From Priestia aryabhattai (GTDB lineage: Bacteria > Bacillota > Bacilli > Bacillales > Bacillaceae_H), in NCBI RefSeq assembly GCF_023715685.1, contig NZ_JAMBOQ010000006.1, positions 1 to 64,000 of the forward strand: a stretch of DNA of 64,000 bases, read 5' to 3'. Shown piece by piece: positions 24,899 to 32,396 of the stretch (positions within the stretch are counted from its first letter, which is position 1; the number at the start of each line of letters is the position of its first letter). The notes below the pieces were generated by a model. That model saw nothing but the letters and a program-made list of their open reading frames with translations, did no database searches and had not been told where the DNA came from. A program made the translations under genes and the position numbers.

Positions 24899-25090
24899 TT
24901 TTTATAGCACCTCTTTTACGGTAAAGTAGTTATTCGTTTTCTTTACTTTCCCAAAGACTAGTGAAATTAAAACATGGTGGTGTGTTCATATAAAGCATGT
25001 TTCTCTTTCTATCTATCTTTTCTAAAAAGAAGGTTATTTTATACCTATGCAAGAGAGAAATATTTTATGACGAAGGAAAAGTATGGAATG

Positions 25091-25119
25091 TTGTTTGAAT
25101 GAAATAGATTTGGTATAAA
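25091..25119 (+). promoter_or_regulatory. Distal promoter of gatCAB
   Basis: TTGTTT (25091-25096), 17 nt, TATAAA (25114-25119) with a TG extension (TGGTATAAA). It lies about 145 nt before gatC and precedes the terminator-like hairpin at 25139-25166. The rest of the 365-nt gap (24899-25263) is AT-rich without other recognisable features. Confidence 0.55.
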
Positions 25120-25138
25120 ATAGAAGTGATAAATGTAA

Positions 25139-25166
25139 GCCCTGTCTTGTCTGGCGGGGTTTTTAA
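25139..25166 (+). terminator. Terminator-like hairpin in the gatC leader
   Basis: AGCCCTG and CGGGGTT pair (7 bp, one G-T pair, 10-nt loop) followed by TTT. It lies between the two predicted gatC promoters and could terminate part of the distal transcripts. No known riboswitch motif is visible. Confidence 0.45.
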
Positions 25167-25192
25167 TATTTTAGGAACTAGTCTCAGAAATG

Positions 25193-25222
25193 TTGCCTGT
25201 TGCTAGTGAAGTTTGGTATTAT
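25193..25222 (+). promoter_or_regulatory. Proximal promoter of gatCAB
   Basis: TTGCCT (25193-25198) and TATTAT (25217-25222) are spaced by 18 nt, about 40 nt before gatC. Confidence 0.5.
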
Positions 25223-25263
25223 CAGTATATTGTAGTGGGACGAATATTCGGAGGTGAAGGAAC

Positions 25264-25554
25264 ATGTCAAGAATTTCTGTTGATCAAGTAAAACACGTTG
25301 CAAACTTAGCGAGACTTGCGGTGACGGATGACGAAGCAGAACTATTTACAAAACAATTAGATGCTATTATTACATATGCAGAACAGTTAGATGAGTTAGA
25401 TACTACAAATGTAAAACCAACTTCTCACGTATTGGATATGAAAAACGTAATGCGTGAAGATAAGCCAGCTAAAGGTTTACCAATTGAAGACGTAGTAAAA
25501 AATGCGCCAGACCACAAGGATGGCTACATTCGAGTACCAACTATTTTAGAATAA
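25264..25554 (+). CDS. gatC: Glu-tRNA(Gln)/Asp-tRNA(Asn) amidotransferase subunit C
   Basis: GatC is the small subunit (96 residues) that joins GatA and GatB in the GatCAB amidotransferase. The complex converts misacylated Glu-tRNA(Gln) to Gln-tRNA(Gln). The family start [20 protein letters not shown] and the extended C-terminal tail ending near [11 protein letters not shown] are typical. The ribosome binding site is CGGAGGTGAAGG before ATG 25264. First gene of the gatCAB operon, 16 nt before gatA. Confidence 0.96.
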   Translation: MSRISVDQVKHVANLARLAVTDDEAELFTKQLDAIITYAEQLDELDTTNVKPTSHVLDMKNVMREDKPAKGLPIEDVVKNAPDHKDGYIRVPTILE

Positions 25555-25570
25555 GGAAGGAGGCTTTACG

Positions 25571-27028
25571 ATGTCTTTATTTGATCGTAAACTTTCAGAA
25601 CTACATAGCCTTTTACACAAGAAAGAAGTACGTGTACAAGATTTAGTAGACGAATCATACAAACGTATTAATGAAGTAGATGATAAAGTAGGTGCGTTCT
25701 TAGCGCTTAATGAAGACAATGCTCGTGCTTATGCAAAAGAGCTAGATGAAGCATTACAAACAAAAGATGAATTTGGCTTATTATTTGGTATGCCAATCGG
25801 TGTAAAAGATAATATTGTCACAAAAGATTTACGTACAACTTGCTCTAGTAAAATTTTAGCAAACTTTGATCCGATTTATGATGCAACAGTTGTTCAAAAA
25901 TTGCAGGCAGCTGAAGCGGTAACAATCGGTAAATTAAATATGGATGAATTCGCAATGGGTTCTTCAACTGAAAACTCAGGTCTTCAGTTAACGCGCAACC
26001 CATGGAATTTAGATTACGTACCAGGTGGATCTAGCGGTGGTTCCGCTGCAGCTGTAGCAGCAGGCGAAGTTCCGTTTTCTTTAGGTTCTGATACAGGTGG
26101 TTCAATTCGTCAGCCAGCTGCTTATTGCGGTGTTGTCGGATTAAAACCAACGTATGGTCGCGTATCTCGTTACGGATTAGTGGCATTTGCATCTTCTTTA
26201 GATCAGATCGGACCAATCACAAATTCTGTTGAAGACAATGCATATTTACTTCAAGCAATTTCAGGCGTAGACCCAATGGATTCTACTTCTGCCAATGTTG
26301 ATGTACCGGATTATGTATCTGCTTTAACAGGTGACGTAAAAGGTCTTAAAATTGCTGTTCCAAAAGAATACTTAGGCGAAGGTGTGGGCGAAGAAGCTCG
26401 CCAGTCTGTTTTAGATGCACTAAAAGTGTTAGAAGGACTAGGCGCAACTTGGGAAGAAGTATCGCTTCCACACTCTAAATACGCATTAGCTACGTATTAT
26501 CTATTATCTTCTTCTGAAGCGTCTGCTAACTTATCTCGTTTTGATGGCGTTCGCTACGGATACCGTACAGATAATGCTGAGAACTTAATCGAAATGTACA
26601 AGCAGTCTCGAAGCGAAGGCTTTGGAAACGAAGTAAAACGCCGTATCATGCTTGGAACATTTGCGTTAAGCTCTGGTTATTATGATGCTTACTACAAAAA
26701 AGCACAGCAAGTACGTACGTTAATCAAGCAAGACTTTGAGTCTGTATTTGAAAACTATGACGTTATCATTGGACCAACTACACCAACTCCATCATTCAAA
26801 ATTGGTGAGAAAACAGATGATCCATTAACAATGTATGCAAACGATATTTTAACAATCCCAGTAAACCTTGCTGGAGTACCTGGTATTTCTGTGCCTTGCG
26901 GCTTATCAAATGGATTGCCATTAGGTTTACAAATTATCGGTAAGCATTTCGACGAAAGCACAATCTATCGTGTTGCTCATGCATTCGAACAAGCAACTGA
27001 GCATCATAAAGCGAAACCAGCACTGTAA
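25571..27028 (+). CDS. gatA: Glu-tRNA(Gln) amidotransferase subunit A
   Basis: GatA is the amidase subunit that hydrolyses glutamine and channels ammonia to GatB. The 485-residue protein has the amidase signature: catalytic Lys in GVKDNI, the cis-Ser region [17 protein letters not shown], and the nucleophile Ser in [11 protein letters not shown]. Start ATG 25571 after GGAAGGAGG. It lies between gatC and gatB in the standard order. Confidence 0.97.
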   Translation: MSLFDRKLSELHSLLHKKEVRVQDLVDESYKRINEVDDKVGAFLALNEDNARAYAKELDEALQTKDEFGLLFGMPIGVKDNIVTKDLRTTCSSKILANFDPIYDATVVQKLQAAEAVTIGKLNMDEFAMGSSTENSGLQLTRNPWNLDYVPGGSSGGSAAAVAAGEVPFSLGSDTGGSIRQPAAYCGVVGLKPTYGRVSRYGLVAFASSLDQIGPITNSVEDNAYLLQAISGVDPMDSTSANVDVPDYVSALTGDVKGLKIAVPKEYLGEGVGEEARQSVLDALKVLEGLGATWEEVSLPHSKYALATYYLLSSSEASANLSRFDGVRYGYRTDNAENLIEMYKQSRSEGFGNEVKRRIMLGTFALSSGYYDAYYKKAQQVRTLIKQDFESVFENYDVIIGPTTPTPSFKIGEKTDDPLTMYANDILTIPVNLAGVPGISVPCGLSNGLPLGLQIIGKHFDESTIYRVAHAFEQATEHHKAKPAL

Positions 27029-27042
27029 GGGGTGAGATAAAG

Positions 27043-28473
27043 ATGAACTTTGAAACGATTATTGGTCTTGAAGTACACGTTGAGCTTAAGACAAAATCTA
27101 AAATTTTCTCAGCAAGTCCAAACGCATTTGGTGCAGCTCCAAATGCTAACACAAGTGTAATTGACTTAGGTTATCCTGGCGTACTACCTGTGTTAAACAA
27201 AGAAGCAGTTGATTTTGCAATGAAAGCAGCGCTTGCGCTAAACTGTGAAATCGCAACAGATACAAAGTTTGATCGTAAAAACTATTTCTATCCGGATAAC
27301 CCAAAAGCTTATCAAATCTCTCAATTTGATAAACCAATTGGCGAGAACGGTTGGATTGAAGTAGAAGTTAAAGGTGAAACGAAGCGCATTCGTATCAACC
27401 GACTTCATTTAGAAGAAGATGCTGGTAAGTTAACGCATACAGGCGATGGCTATTCACTAGTAGACTTCAACCGTCAAGGTACACCTCTAATTGAGATTGT
27501 ATCAGAAGCAGATATGCGTTCCCCTGAAGAGGCATATGCTTATTTAGAAAAATTAAAATCAATCATTCAATATACAGGCGTATCTGACTGTAAAATGGAA
27601 GAAGGTTCACTTCGCTGTGATGCCAATATTTCTTTACGTCCAGTTGGACAAGAAGAGTTTGGTACAAAAGCTGAGTTAAAGAACTTAAACTCATTTAACT
27701 ATGTGCGCCGCGGTCTTGAACACGAAGAAATTCGTCAAGAAAAAGTGTTATTGTCTGGTGGCCTAATCGAGCAAGAAACACGCCGCTTTGATGAGTCTAC
27801 GGGTGAAACAATTCTTATGCGTGTAAAAGAAGGATCTGACGACTATCGCTACTTCCCAGAGCCTGATTTATTAGAATTACACATCGACGAAGAGTGGAAA
27901 GAGCGCGTTCGTGCTTCGATTCCTGAACTTCCAGATGCTCGTAAAAAGCGCTATGTAGAAGAGCTTGGCTTACCTGCTTATGATGCAATGGTATTAACGC
28001 TAACAAAAGAAATGTCTGATTTCTTTGAAGCAACACTTGCTGCAGGCGGAGACGCGAAGCTATCTTCTAACTGGTTAATGGGTGATGTTTCTGCTTACTT
28101 AAACTCAAACCAAAAAGAACTTTCAGATGTAGCATTAACACCTGAAGGCCTAGCTGGTATGATTCAATTAATTCAAGAAGGTACAATTTCATCTAAAATT
28201 GCGAAAAAAGTATTCAAAGAATTAATTGAAAATGGCGGAGATGCAAAGAAAATTGTAAAAGAAAAAGGTCTTGTACAAATTTCTGATGATGCAACTTTAC
28301 GTAAATTCGTAACAGATGCATTAGATGCAAACCCTCAATCTATTGAAGATTTCAAAAACGGTAAGGATCGTGCAATTGGCTTCTTAGTTGGTCAAATTAT
28401 GAAAGCTTCAAAAGGCCAAGCGAACCCACCGATGGTTAATAAAATTCTTTTAGAAGAAATTAATAAACGCTAA
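27043..28473 (+). CDS. gatB: Glu-tRNA(Gln) amidotransferase subunit B
   Basis: GatB recognises the misacylated tRNA, phosphorylates the glutamyl side chain and uses ammonia from GatA. It has 476 residues: the N-terminal kinase-like cradle domain starts [17 protein letters not shown]; further signatures are [14 protein letters not shown] and [11 protein letters not shown]; the C-terminal helical YqeY-like domain contacts tRNA. Start ATG 27043 after AGGGGTGAGA, 14 nt after gatA. A hairpin follows the stop. Confidence 0.97.
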   Translation: MNFETIIGLEVHVELKTKSKIFSASPNAFGAAPNANTSVIDLGYPGVLPVLNKEAVDFAMKAALALNCEIATDTKFDRKNYFYPDNPKAYQISQFDKPIGENGWIEVEVKGETKRIRINRLHLEEDAGKLTHTGDGYSLVDFNRQGTPLIEIVSEADMRSPEEAYAYLEKLKSIIQYTGVSDCKMEEGSLRCDANISLRPVGQEEFGTKAELKNLNSFNYVRRGLEHEEIRQEKVLLSGGLIEQETRRFDESTGETILMRVKEGSDDYRYFPEPDLLELHIDEEWKERVRASIPELPDARKKRYVEELGLPAYDAMVLTLTKEMSDFFEATLAAGGDAKLSSNWLMGDVSAYLNSNQKELSDVALTPEGLAGMIQLIQEGTISSKIAKKVFKELIENGGDAKKIVKEKGLVQISDDATLRKFVTDALDANPQSIEDFKNGKDRAIGFLVGQIMKASKGQANPPMVNKILLEEINKR

Positions 28474-28484
28474 ATTTGATAACT

Positions 28485-28514
28485 AAATGTGAGGTGGGTA
28501 TCCATCTCACATTT
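28485..28514 (+). terminator. Hairpin after gatB
   Basis: A 13-bp stem from AAATGTGAGGTGG and CCATCTCACATTT with a 4-nt loop, 12 nt after the gatB stop. The stem ends in TTT rather than a longer T run, so termination may be partial. Confidence 0.65.
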
Positions 28515-28569
28515 ATTATGAGTAAGGGCGATCGCGCTGAAGGTATGAATAAAAACCGAAACGTGAATA

Positions 28570-28598
28570 TTGTATATCAAGGTTAATTTCTTTATAAT
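28570..28598 (+). promoter_or_regulatory. Sigma-A promoter of dgkB
   Basis: TTGTAT (28570-28575), exactly 17 nt, and a perfect TATAAT (28593-28598). The predicted start site is a few bases before the strong hairpin at 28609-28646. Confidence 0.75.
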
Positions 28599-28608
28599 AT
28601 GTTTGTTC

Positions 28609-28646
28609 ATGCCCCCTCTTGTTGATGATGTAATGTGAGGGGGCAT
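28609..28646 (+). other. GC-rich hairpin at the 5' end of the dgkB transcript
   Basis: ATGCCCCCTC (28609-28618) and GAGGGGGCAT (28637-28646) form a perfect 10-bp stem with an 18-nt loop, located at about position +5 of the predicted transcript. Only TTC follows it, so it is probably not a full terminator; a 5' stem of this kind usually stabilises mRNA or hosts a regulator. Confidence 0.6.
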
Positions 28647-28707
28647 TCTTTCACTGATAAAAGTAGGCAAAGATTTGTGACAAATTATCATTATTAGGAT
28701 GATGAAT

Positions 28708-29640
28708 ATGAAAAGAGCGAGAATTATTTATAACCCGACATCGGGCCGTGAAATTTTCAAGAAAAACTTACCGGAAGTTTTGCAAAAGCTAGAGCAAGCA
28801 GGCTACGAAACATCTTGTCATGCTACAACTTGCGCTGGTGATGCAACAGAAGCTGCTAAAGTAGCAGTAGAACGTCGCTTTGACGTTGTAATTGCAGCTG
28901 GTGGAGACGGTACCATCAATGAAGTCGTAAACGGTATCGCTGGACAAGACTATCGTCCGCAGCTAGGTATTATTCCTGTTGGAACAACAAATGACTTTGC
29001 TCGTGCCATTAATGTACCGCGTACGATTGAAGGTGCTATTGATGTCATTGTAGAAGGTGTAACGAAGCCAATTGACTTAGGTTGTGTAACAAACGACGGA
29101 GAAACGCATTACTTTGTAAATATCGCCGGAGGCGGCCGTTTAACTGAATTAACATATGAAGTGCCAAGTAAGTTAAAAACAATGCTTGGACAGCTAGCTT
29201 ACTATTTAAAAGGCATGGAAATGCTTCCTTCTATTAAACCAACATCTGTTGAAATTGAGTATGACGGAAAATTCTTTGGCGGCGAGATTATGTTCTTCCT
29301 CGTTTCCTTAACGAACTCAGTCGGCGGTTTTGAAAAGCTGGCACCAGATTCTTCTTTAGATGACGGCATGTTTGATTTAATTATTTTAAAGAAAGCAAAT
29401 TTAGCTGAATTTATTCGAATTGCGACACTTGCGCTGCGAGGAGAACATATCAATGATCCTCATATTATTTATACAAAAGCGAACCGTGTTAAAATTCATA
29501 CGAATGATAAAATGCAGCTAAATCTAGATGGCGAGTACGGAGGGTTATTGCCTGGGGAATTTGTAAACTTATATCGCCATGTAGAAATCTTTGTTCCAAA
29601 AGCAACAGCTGAATTGATGGAAAAAAATGAGATCGCCTAA
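28708..29640 (+). CDS. dgkB: Diacylglycerol kinase DgkB
   Basis: Soluble lipid kinase that phosphorylates diacylglycerol left over from lipoteichoic acid synthesis, returning it to phosphatidic acid. The protein has about 310 residues. The catalytic core has the family nucleotide-binding motif AAGGDGTINEVVNG at about residue 65, then GTTNDFARA, and KLAPDSSLDDGMFDL in the second domain. I prefer ATG 28708 (MKRARIIYNPTSG), with AGGATG as ribosome binding site 6 nt upstream; ATG 28699 and 28702 overlap that site. It has its own promoter and ends in a terminator that includes its stop region. Confidence 0.95.
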   Translation: MKRARIIYNPTSGREIFKKNLPEVLQKLEQAGYETSCHATTCAGDATEAAKVAVERRFDVVIAAGGDGTINEVVNGIAGQDYRPQLGIIPVGTTNDFARAINVPRTIEGAIDVIVEGVTKPIDLGCVTNDGETHYFVNIAGGGRLTELTYEVPSKLKTMLGQLAYYLKGMEMLPSIKPTSVEIEYDGKFFGGEIMFFLVSLTNSVGGFEKLAPDSSLDDGMFDLIILKKANLAEFIRIATLALRGEHINDPHIIYTKANRVKIHTNDKMQLNLDGEYGGLLPGEFVNLYRHVEIFVPKATAELMEKNEIA

Positions 29641-29655
29641 TTGCGATCTTTTTTC
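29631..29655 (+). terminator. Terminator overlapping the dgkB stop codon
   Basis: GATCGC / GCGATC with loop CTAATT, followed by seven T; the dgkB TAA is in the loop. Confidence 0.8.
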
Positions 29656-29735
29656 ATGCTTTTCTTTGTTTGGCTTTCGCTCTTATGGTACAATCAGTTC
29701 AGCATTTTCAAATGACTAAAAGGATGTAACGATAA

Positions 29736-31109
29736 ATGGAAAAATTAAAACCACCTGTAGAAAAAAATGAATATATAGATGTTGCGTTTGAAGATTTAAC
29801 GCATGACGGAGCGGGTGTAGCGAAAGTGAACGGATTTCCTATTTTCGTTCAAAATGCGCTGCCTGGCGAAAGCGGCCAAGTAAAAGTCATTAAAGTAAAA
29901 AAAGGCTATGCGTTTGGCAAGATCATCAAGCACCATACAATTAGTGAACAGCGTGTTGAAGCACCCTGTCCGGTCTACAAGCTGTGCGGAGGCTGTCAGC
30001 TGCAGCATGTAAGCTATGAAGGACAGCTGCAATTTAAACAAAAGCAAGTAAAAGACGTCATGGCGCGAATTGGTCACTTACCTGATGTTCCGGTCCATTC
30101 GACGTTAGGAATGAACGATCCTTGGCGCTACCGAAACAAAGCTCAAGTTCCCGTAGCAGAGCGAGAAGGCGGTTTGGTCGCTGGGTTTTATCAGCAGCGA
30201 AGCCACGACATCATTAATATGGATGCCTGTTTGATTCAGCAGCAGGCAAATGATGATGTTGTTCAAGCTGTCAAATCAATCTGTGAAAAGCATGGAGTTT
30301 CTGCTTACCAGGAACAAAAACATAAAGGTACGCTTCGTCATATCATGGCGCGCTACGGACTTGTAACGGGTGAAATTATGGTTGTAATTGTGACTCGTAC
30401 AGCTGAGCTGCCAAACAAAAAGCGCATTGTAGAAGACATTATTGAAGCTGTGCCGAACGTCAAATCAATTGTTCAGAATGTCAATAACAAGCGCACAAAC
30501 GTCATTCTAGGGAATCAAACGAACGTACTTTGGGGAGAAGAATATATTTACGACTATATCGGTGATGTTAAATTTGCCATTTCAGTAAAATCATTCTACC
30601 AAGTAAATCCTGAGCAAACGAAAGTGCTTTATGACAAAGCGCTTGAGTATGCAAACTTAACAGGAGAAGAAACGGTAATTGACGCCTACTGTGGAATCGG
30701 AACAATCTCGTTATTTCTCGCTCAAAAAGCGAAAAAAGTATATGGCGTTGAAATCGTTCCTGAAGCTATTGAAGATGCAAAGCGCAACGCTGAGCTAAAC
30801 GGTATTCACAACGCTGAATTTGAAGTAGGCGAAGCAGAAGTCGTCATTCCAAACTGGTACAAACAAGGCATCAAAGCGGACGTCATCGTCGTAGATCCAC
30901 CGCGAAAAGGGTGCGACGAAGCCCTTTTGAATACCATCATCGACATGAAACCGAAAAAAGTGGTCTATGTTTCATGCGGACCAGCAACTCTTGCACGTGA
31001 TCTAGCTATTTTAGAAAAAGGTGGCTATGAGACGGTTGAAGTGCAGCCTGTTGATATGTTTCCACACACGACGCATGTGGAGAATGTGGCGGTATTAAAA
31101 TTAAAATAA
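29736..31109 (+). CDS. rlmCD: 23S rRNA (uracil-C5)-methyltransferase RlmCD
   Basis: SAM-dependent enzyme that methylates U747 and U1939 of 23S rRNA in Bacillus. The 457 residues include a TRAM RNA-binding domain (about 8-70, [16 protein letters not shown]), an iron-sulfur type cysteine cluster ([14 protein letters not shown]), the SAM motif [16 protein letters not shown], the DPPRKGCDE motif, and the catalytic Cys in [15 protein letters not shown]. The dual specificity is taken from the Bacillus homolog YefA and not visible here. Start ATG 29736 after AAAGGATGTAACG. It follows dgkB but has a separate terminator before it. Confidence 0.93.
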   Translation: MEKLKPPVEKNEYIDVAFEDLTHDGAGVAKVNGFPIFVQNALPGESGQVKVIKVKKGYAFGKIIKHHTISEQRVEAPCPVYKLCGGCQLQHVSYEGQLQFKQKQVKDVMARIGHLPDVPVHSTLGMNDPWRYRNKAQVPVAEREGGLVAGFYQQRSHDIINMDACLIQQQANDDVVQAVKSICEKHGVSAYQEQKHKGTLRHIMARYGLVTGEIMVVIVTRTAELPNKKRIVEDIIEAVPNVKSIVQNVNNKRTNVILGNQTNVLWGEEYIYDYIGDVKFAISVKSFYQVNPEQTKVLYDKALEYANLTGEETVIDAYCGIGTISLFLAQKAKKVYGVEIVPEAIEDAKRNAELNGIHNAEFEVGEAEVVIPNWYKQGIKADVIVVDPPRKGCDEALLNTIIDMKPKKVVYVSCGPATLARDLAILEKGGYETVEVQPVDMFPHTTHVENVAVLKLK

Positions 31110-31119
31110 CTCTTCATTA

Positions 31120-31156
31120 AAGCTGCTATCTTAGTAAAGAAAGCAGCTTTTTTATT
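31120..31156 (+). terminator. Terminator after rlmCD
   Basis: AAAGCTGCT / AGCAGCTTT with a 14-nt loop, followed by a T run. Confidence 0.8.
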
Positions 31157-31213
31157 TTAAATAAGCACGAAAAAGGTAAAGTTAGAGCGCTCATACAAAA
31201 GCAGATAAAGCTT

Positions 31214-31242
31214 GACATAAAAGCACTAATTGCTTTTATGTC
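31214..31242. repeat. Perfect 12-bp palindrome upstream of the YitT-family gene
   Basis: GACATAAAAGCA (31214-31225) and TGCTTTTATGTC (31231-31242) are exact reverse complements with a 5-nt spacer. The left arm contains TTGACA (31212-31217), and TTTATG lies 17 nt downstream at 31235-31240, so the palindrome could overlap a promoter. There is no T run, so it is not a typical terminator. It may be an operator. Confidence 0.6.
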
Positions 31243-31385
31243 CGTTTTATTTGGCCGTTTGTCCACCCCACCAACACAGCAAATTTCTGAATATACTTTT
31301 TTTAAGGTTTTCAATATTTTAGGAATTATAATAAAGAAGCAATAAATGAAAACATTATATTTGTGGTAAGAGGTGAAGGGACATC

Positions 31386-32201
31386 ATGTATAGAGCAATT
31401 GCTATTATAGCGGGTTCTGTGTTAATTGGATTTGCATACAATTGGTTTTTAATCCCCCATAAAGTGCTAAGCAGCGGTATTAGCGGTATTGCTATGATTA
31501 TAGGAATTTTAACGCCTGCAAGCACGGGAACAATGAATTTTTTGTTGAATTTACCCCTTTTAATTATTGGTTTTATGAAGTTAGGAAAGCGGTTTGTTTT
31601 ACATACGCTGCTGTCCGTTGTGGCTTTATCAATTGCTTTATACGTGATTCCCTTGAGAGCTGTTAGTACAGACCCTATTCTGTCAGCTGTTTTTGGAGGA
31701 GTTTTAACTGGAATTGGTGTAGGGTTTGTTTTTCGTCAGTCAGCTTCGACAGGTGGATTTGATATTATTGCGATGCTTCTTACGCATAAAAAAGAATTTC
31801 CGCTTGGCGCTATATTATCAGCGATGAATGCCGTGGTTGTATTTGTTTCAGGTTTTTTTGTGAACTGGGACGCGGCTTTATATACGATGCTTTCGATTTT
31901 CGTCACAGGAAAAGTAGTGGATGCGATTCATACTCGCCATATTAAGCTCACGTTAACCATTATTACGAGAAAAGGCGAAGAAATGAAGCAGCAGCTTCTT
32001 ACCAATTTAGTGCGCGGGGTGACGTTAATGAATGGTGAAGGTGCTTATTCAAGAGAAGACCGTAAAATATTAATGACGGTCATCTCACGCTATGAGCTTG
32101 CAAACCTCAAGCAGTTAATTCAATCGGTTGATCCTGAAGCTTTCGTGAATATTACGGAAACGGTAGAGGTAATGGGGCTGTTTCGACGGGATGCCTATTA
32201 A
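31386..32201 (+). CDS. YitT family membrane protein (DUF161 + DUF2179)
   Basis: Integral membrane protein of 271 residues. Four to five hydrophobic segments occupy residues 5-175 (IAGSVLIGFAYNWFLIPH, MIIGILTP, LLSVVALSIALYVI, AVFGGVLTGIGVGFV, AVVVFVSGFFVNW). The C-terminal soluble DUF2179 domain (about 195-268) has EDRKILMTVISRYELANLKQLI and ITETVEVMG. The family is widespread in Firmicutes with unknown transport function. Start ATG 31386 after GAGGTGAAGGG. A perfect palindrome lies 145 nt upstream, and a TATAAT at 31327-31332 without a good -35 may be its promoter. Confidence 0.88.
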   Translation: MYRAIAIIAGSVLIGFAYNWFLIPHKVLSSGISGIAMIIGILTPASTGTMNFLLNLPLLIIGFMKLGKRFVLHTLLSVVALSIALYVIPLRAVSTDPILSAVFGGVLTGIGVGFVFRQSASTGGFDIIAMLLTHKKEFPLGAILSAMNAVVVFVSGFFVNWDAALYTMLSIFVTGKVVDAIHTRHIKLTLTIITRKGEEMKQQLLTNLVRGVTLMNGEGAYSREDRKILMTVISRYELANLKQLIQSVDPEAFVNITETVEVMGLFRRDAY

Positions 32202-32263
32202 TTTATCTGTTATTTCAGCGCCGATTTATGATAAATAGCCATTTTTATAGTATAAAAGTTATA

Positions 32264-32299
32264 AAAAAAGCCTTAAGAGTAGTTCTTGAGGCTTTTTTT
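32264..32299 (+). terminator. Terminator after the YitT-family gene
   Basis: AAAGCCTTAAGA / TCTTGAGGCTTT with a 5-nt loop, followed by T. Confidence 0.85.
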
Positions 32300-32396
32300 G
32301 CGTAAAATATGAGTAAGAAAATATCGTGTATGAAAAGTATAAAAAAGGGAATTTGATAGAGTACATAAAACATTGACATCAAAAAGGAGAGACTAT

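Noticed and set aside
28470..28691. Minus-strand open frame of 73 codons in the gatB-dgkB gap
   Set aside because: It covers two hairpins and the dgkB promoter and has no family resemblance; the regulatory reading explains the sequence better.
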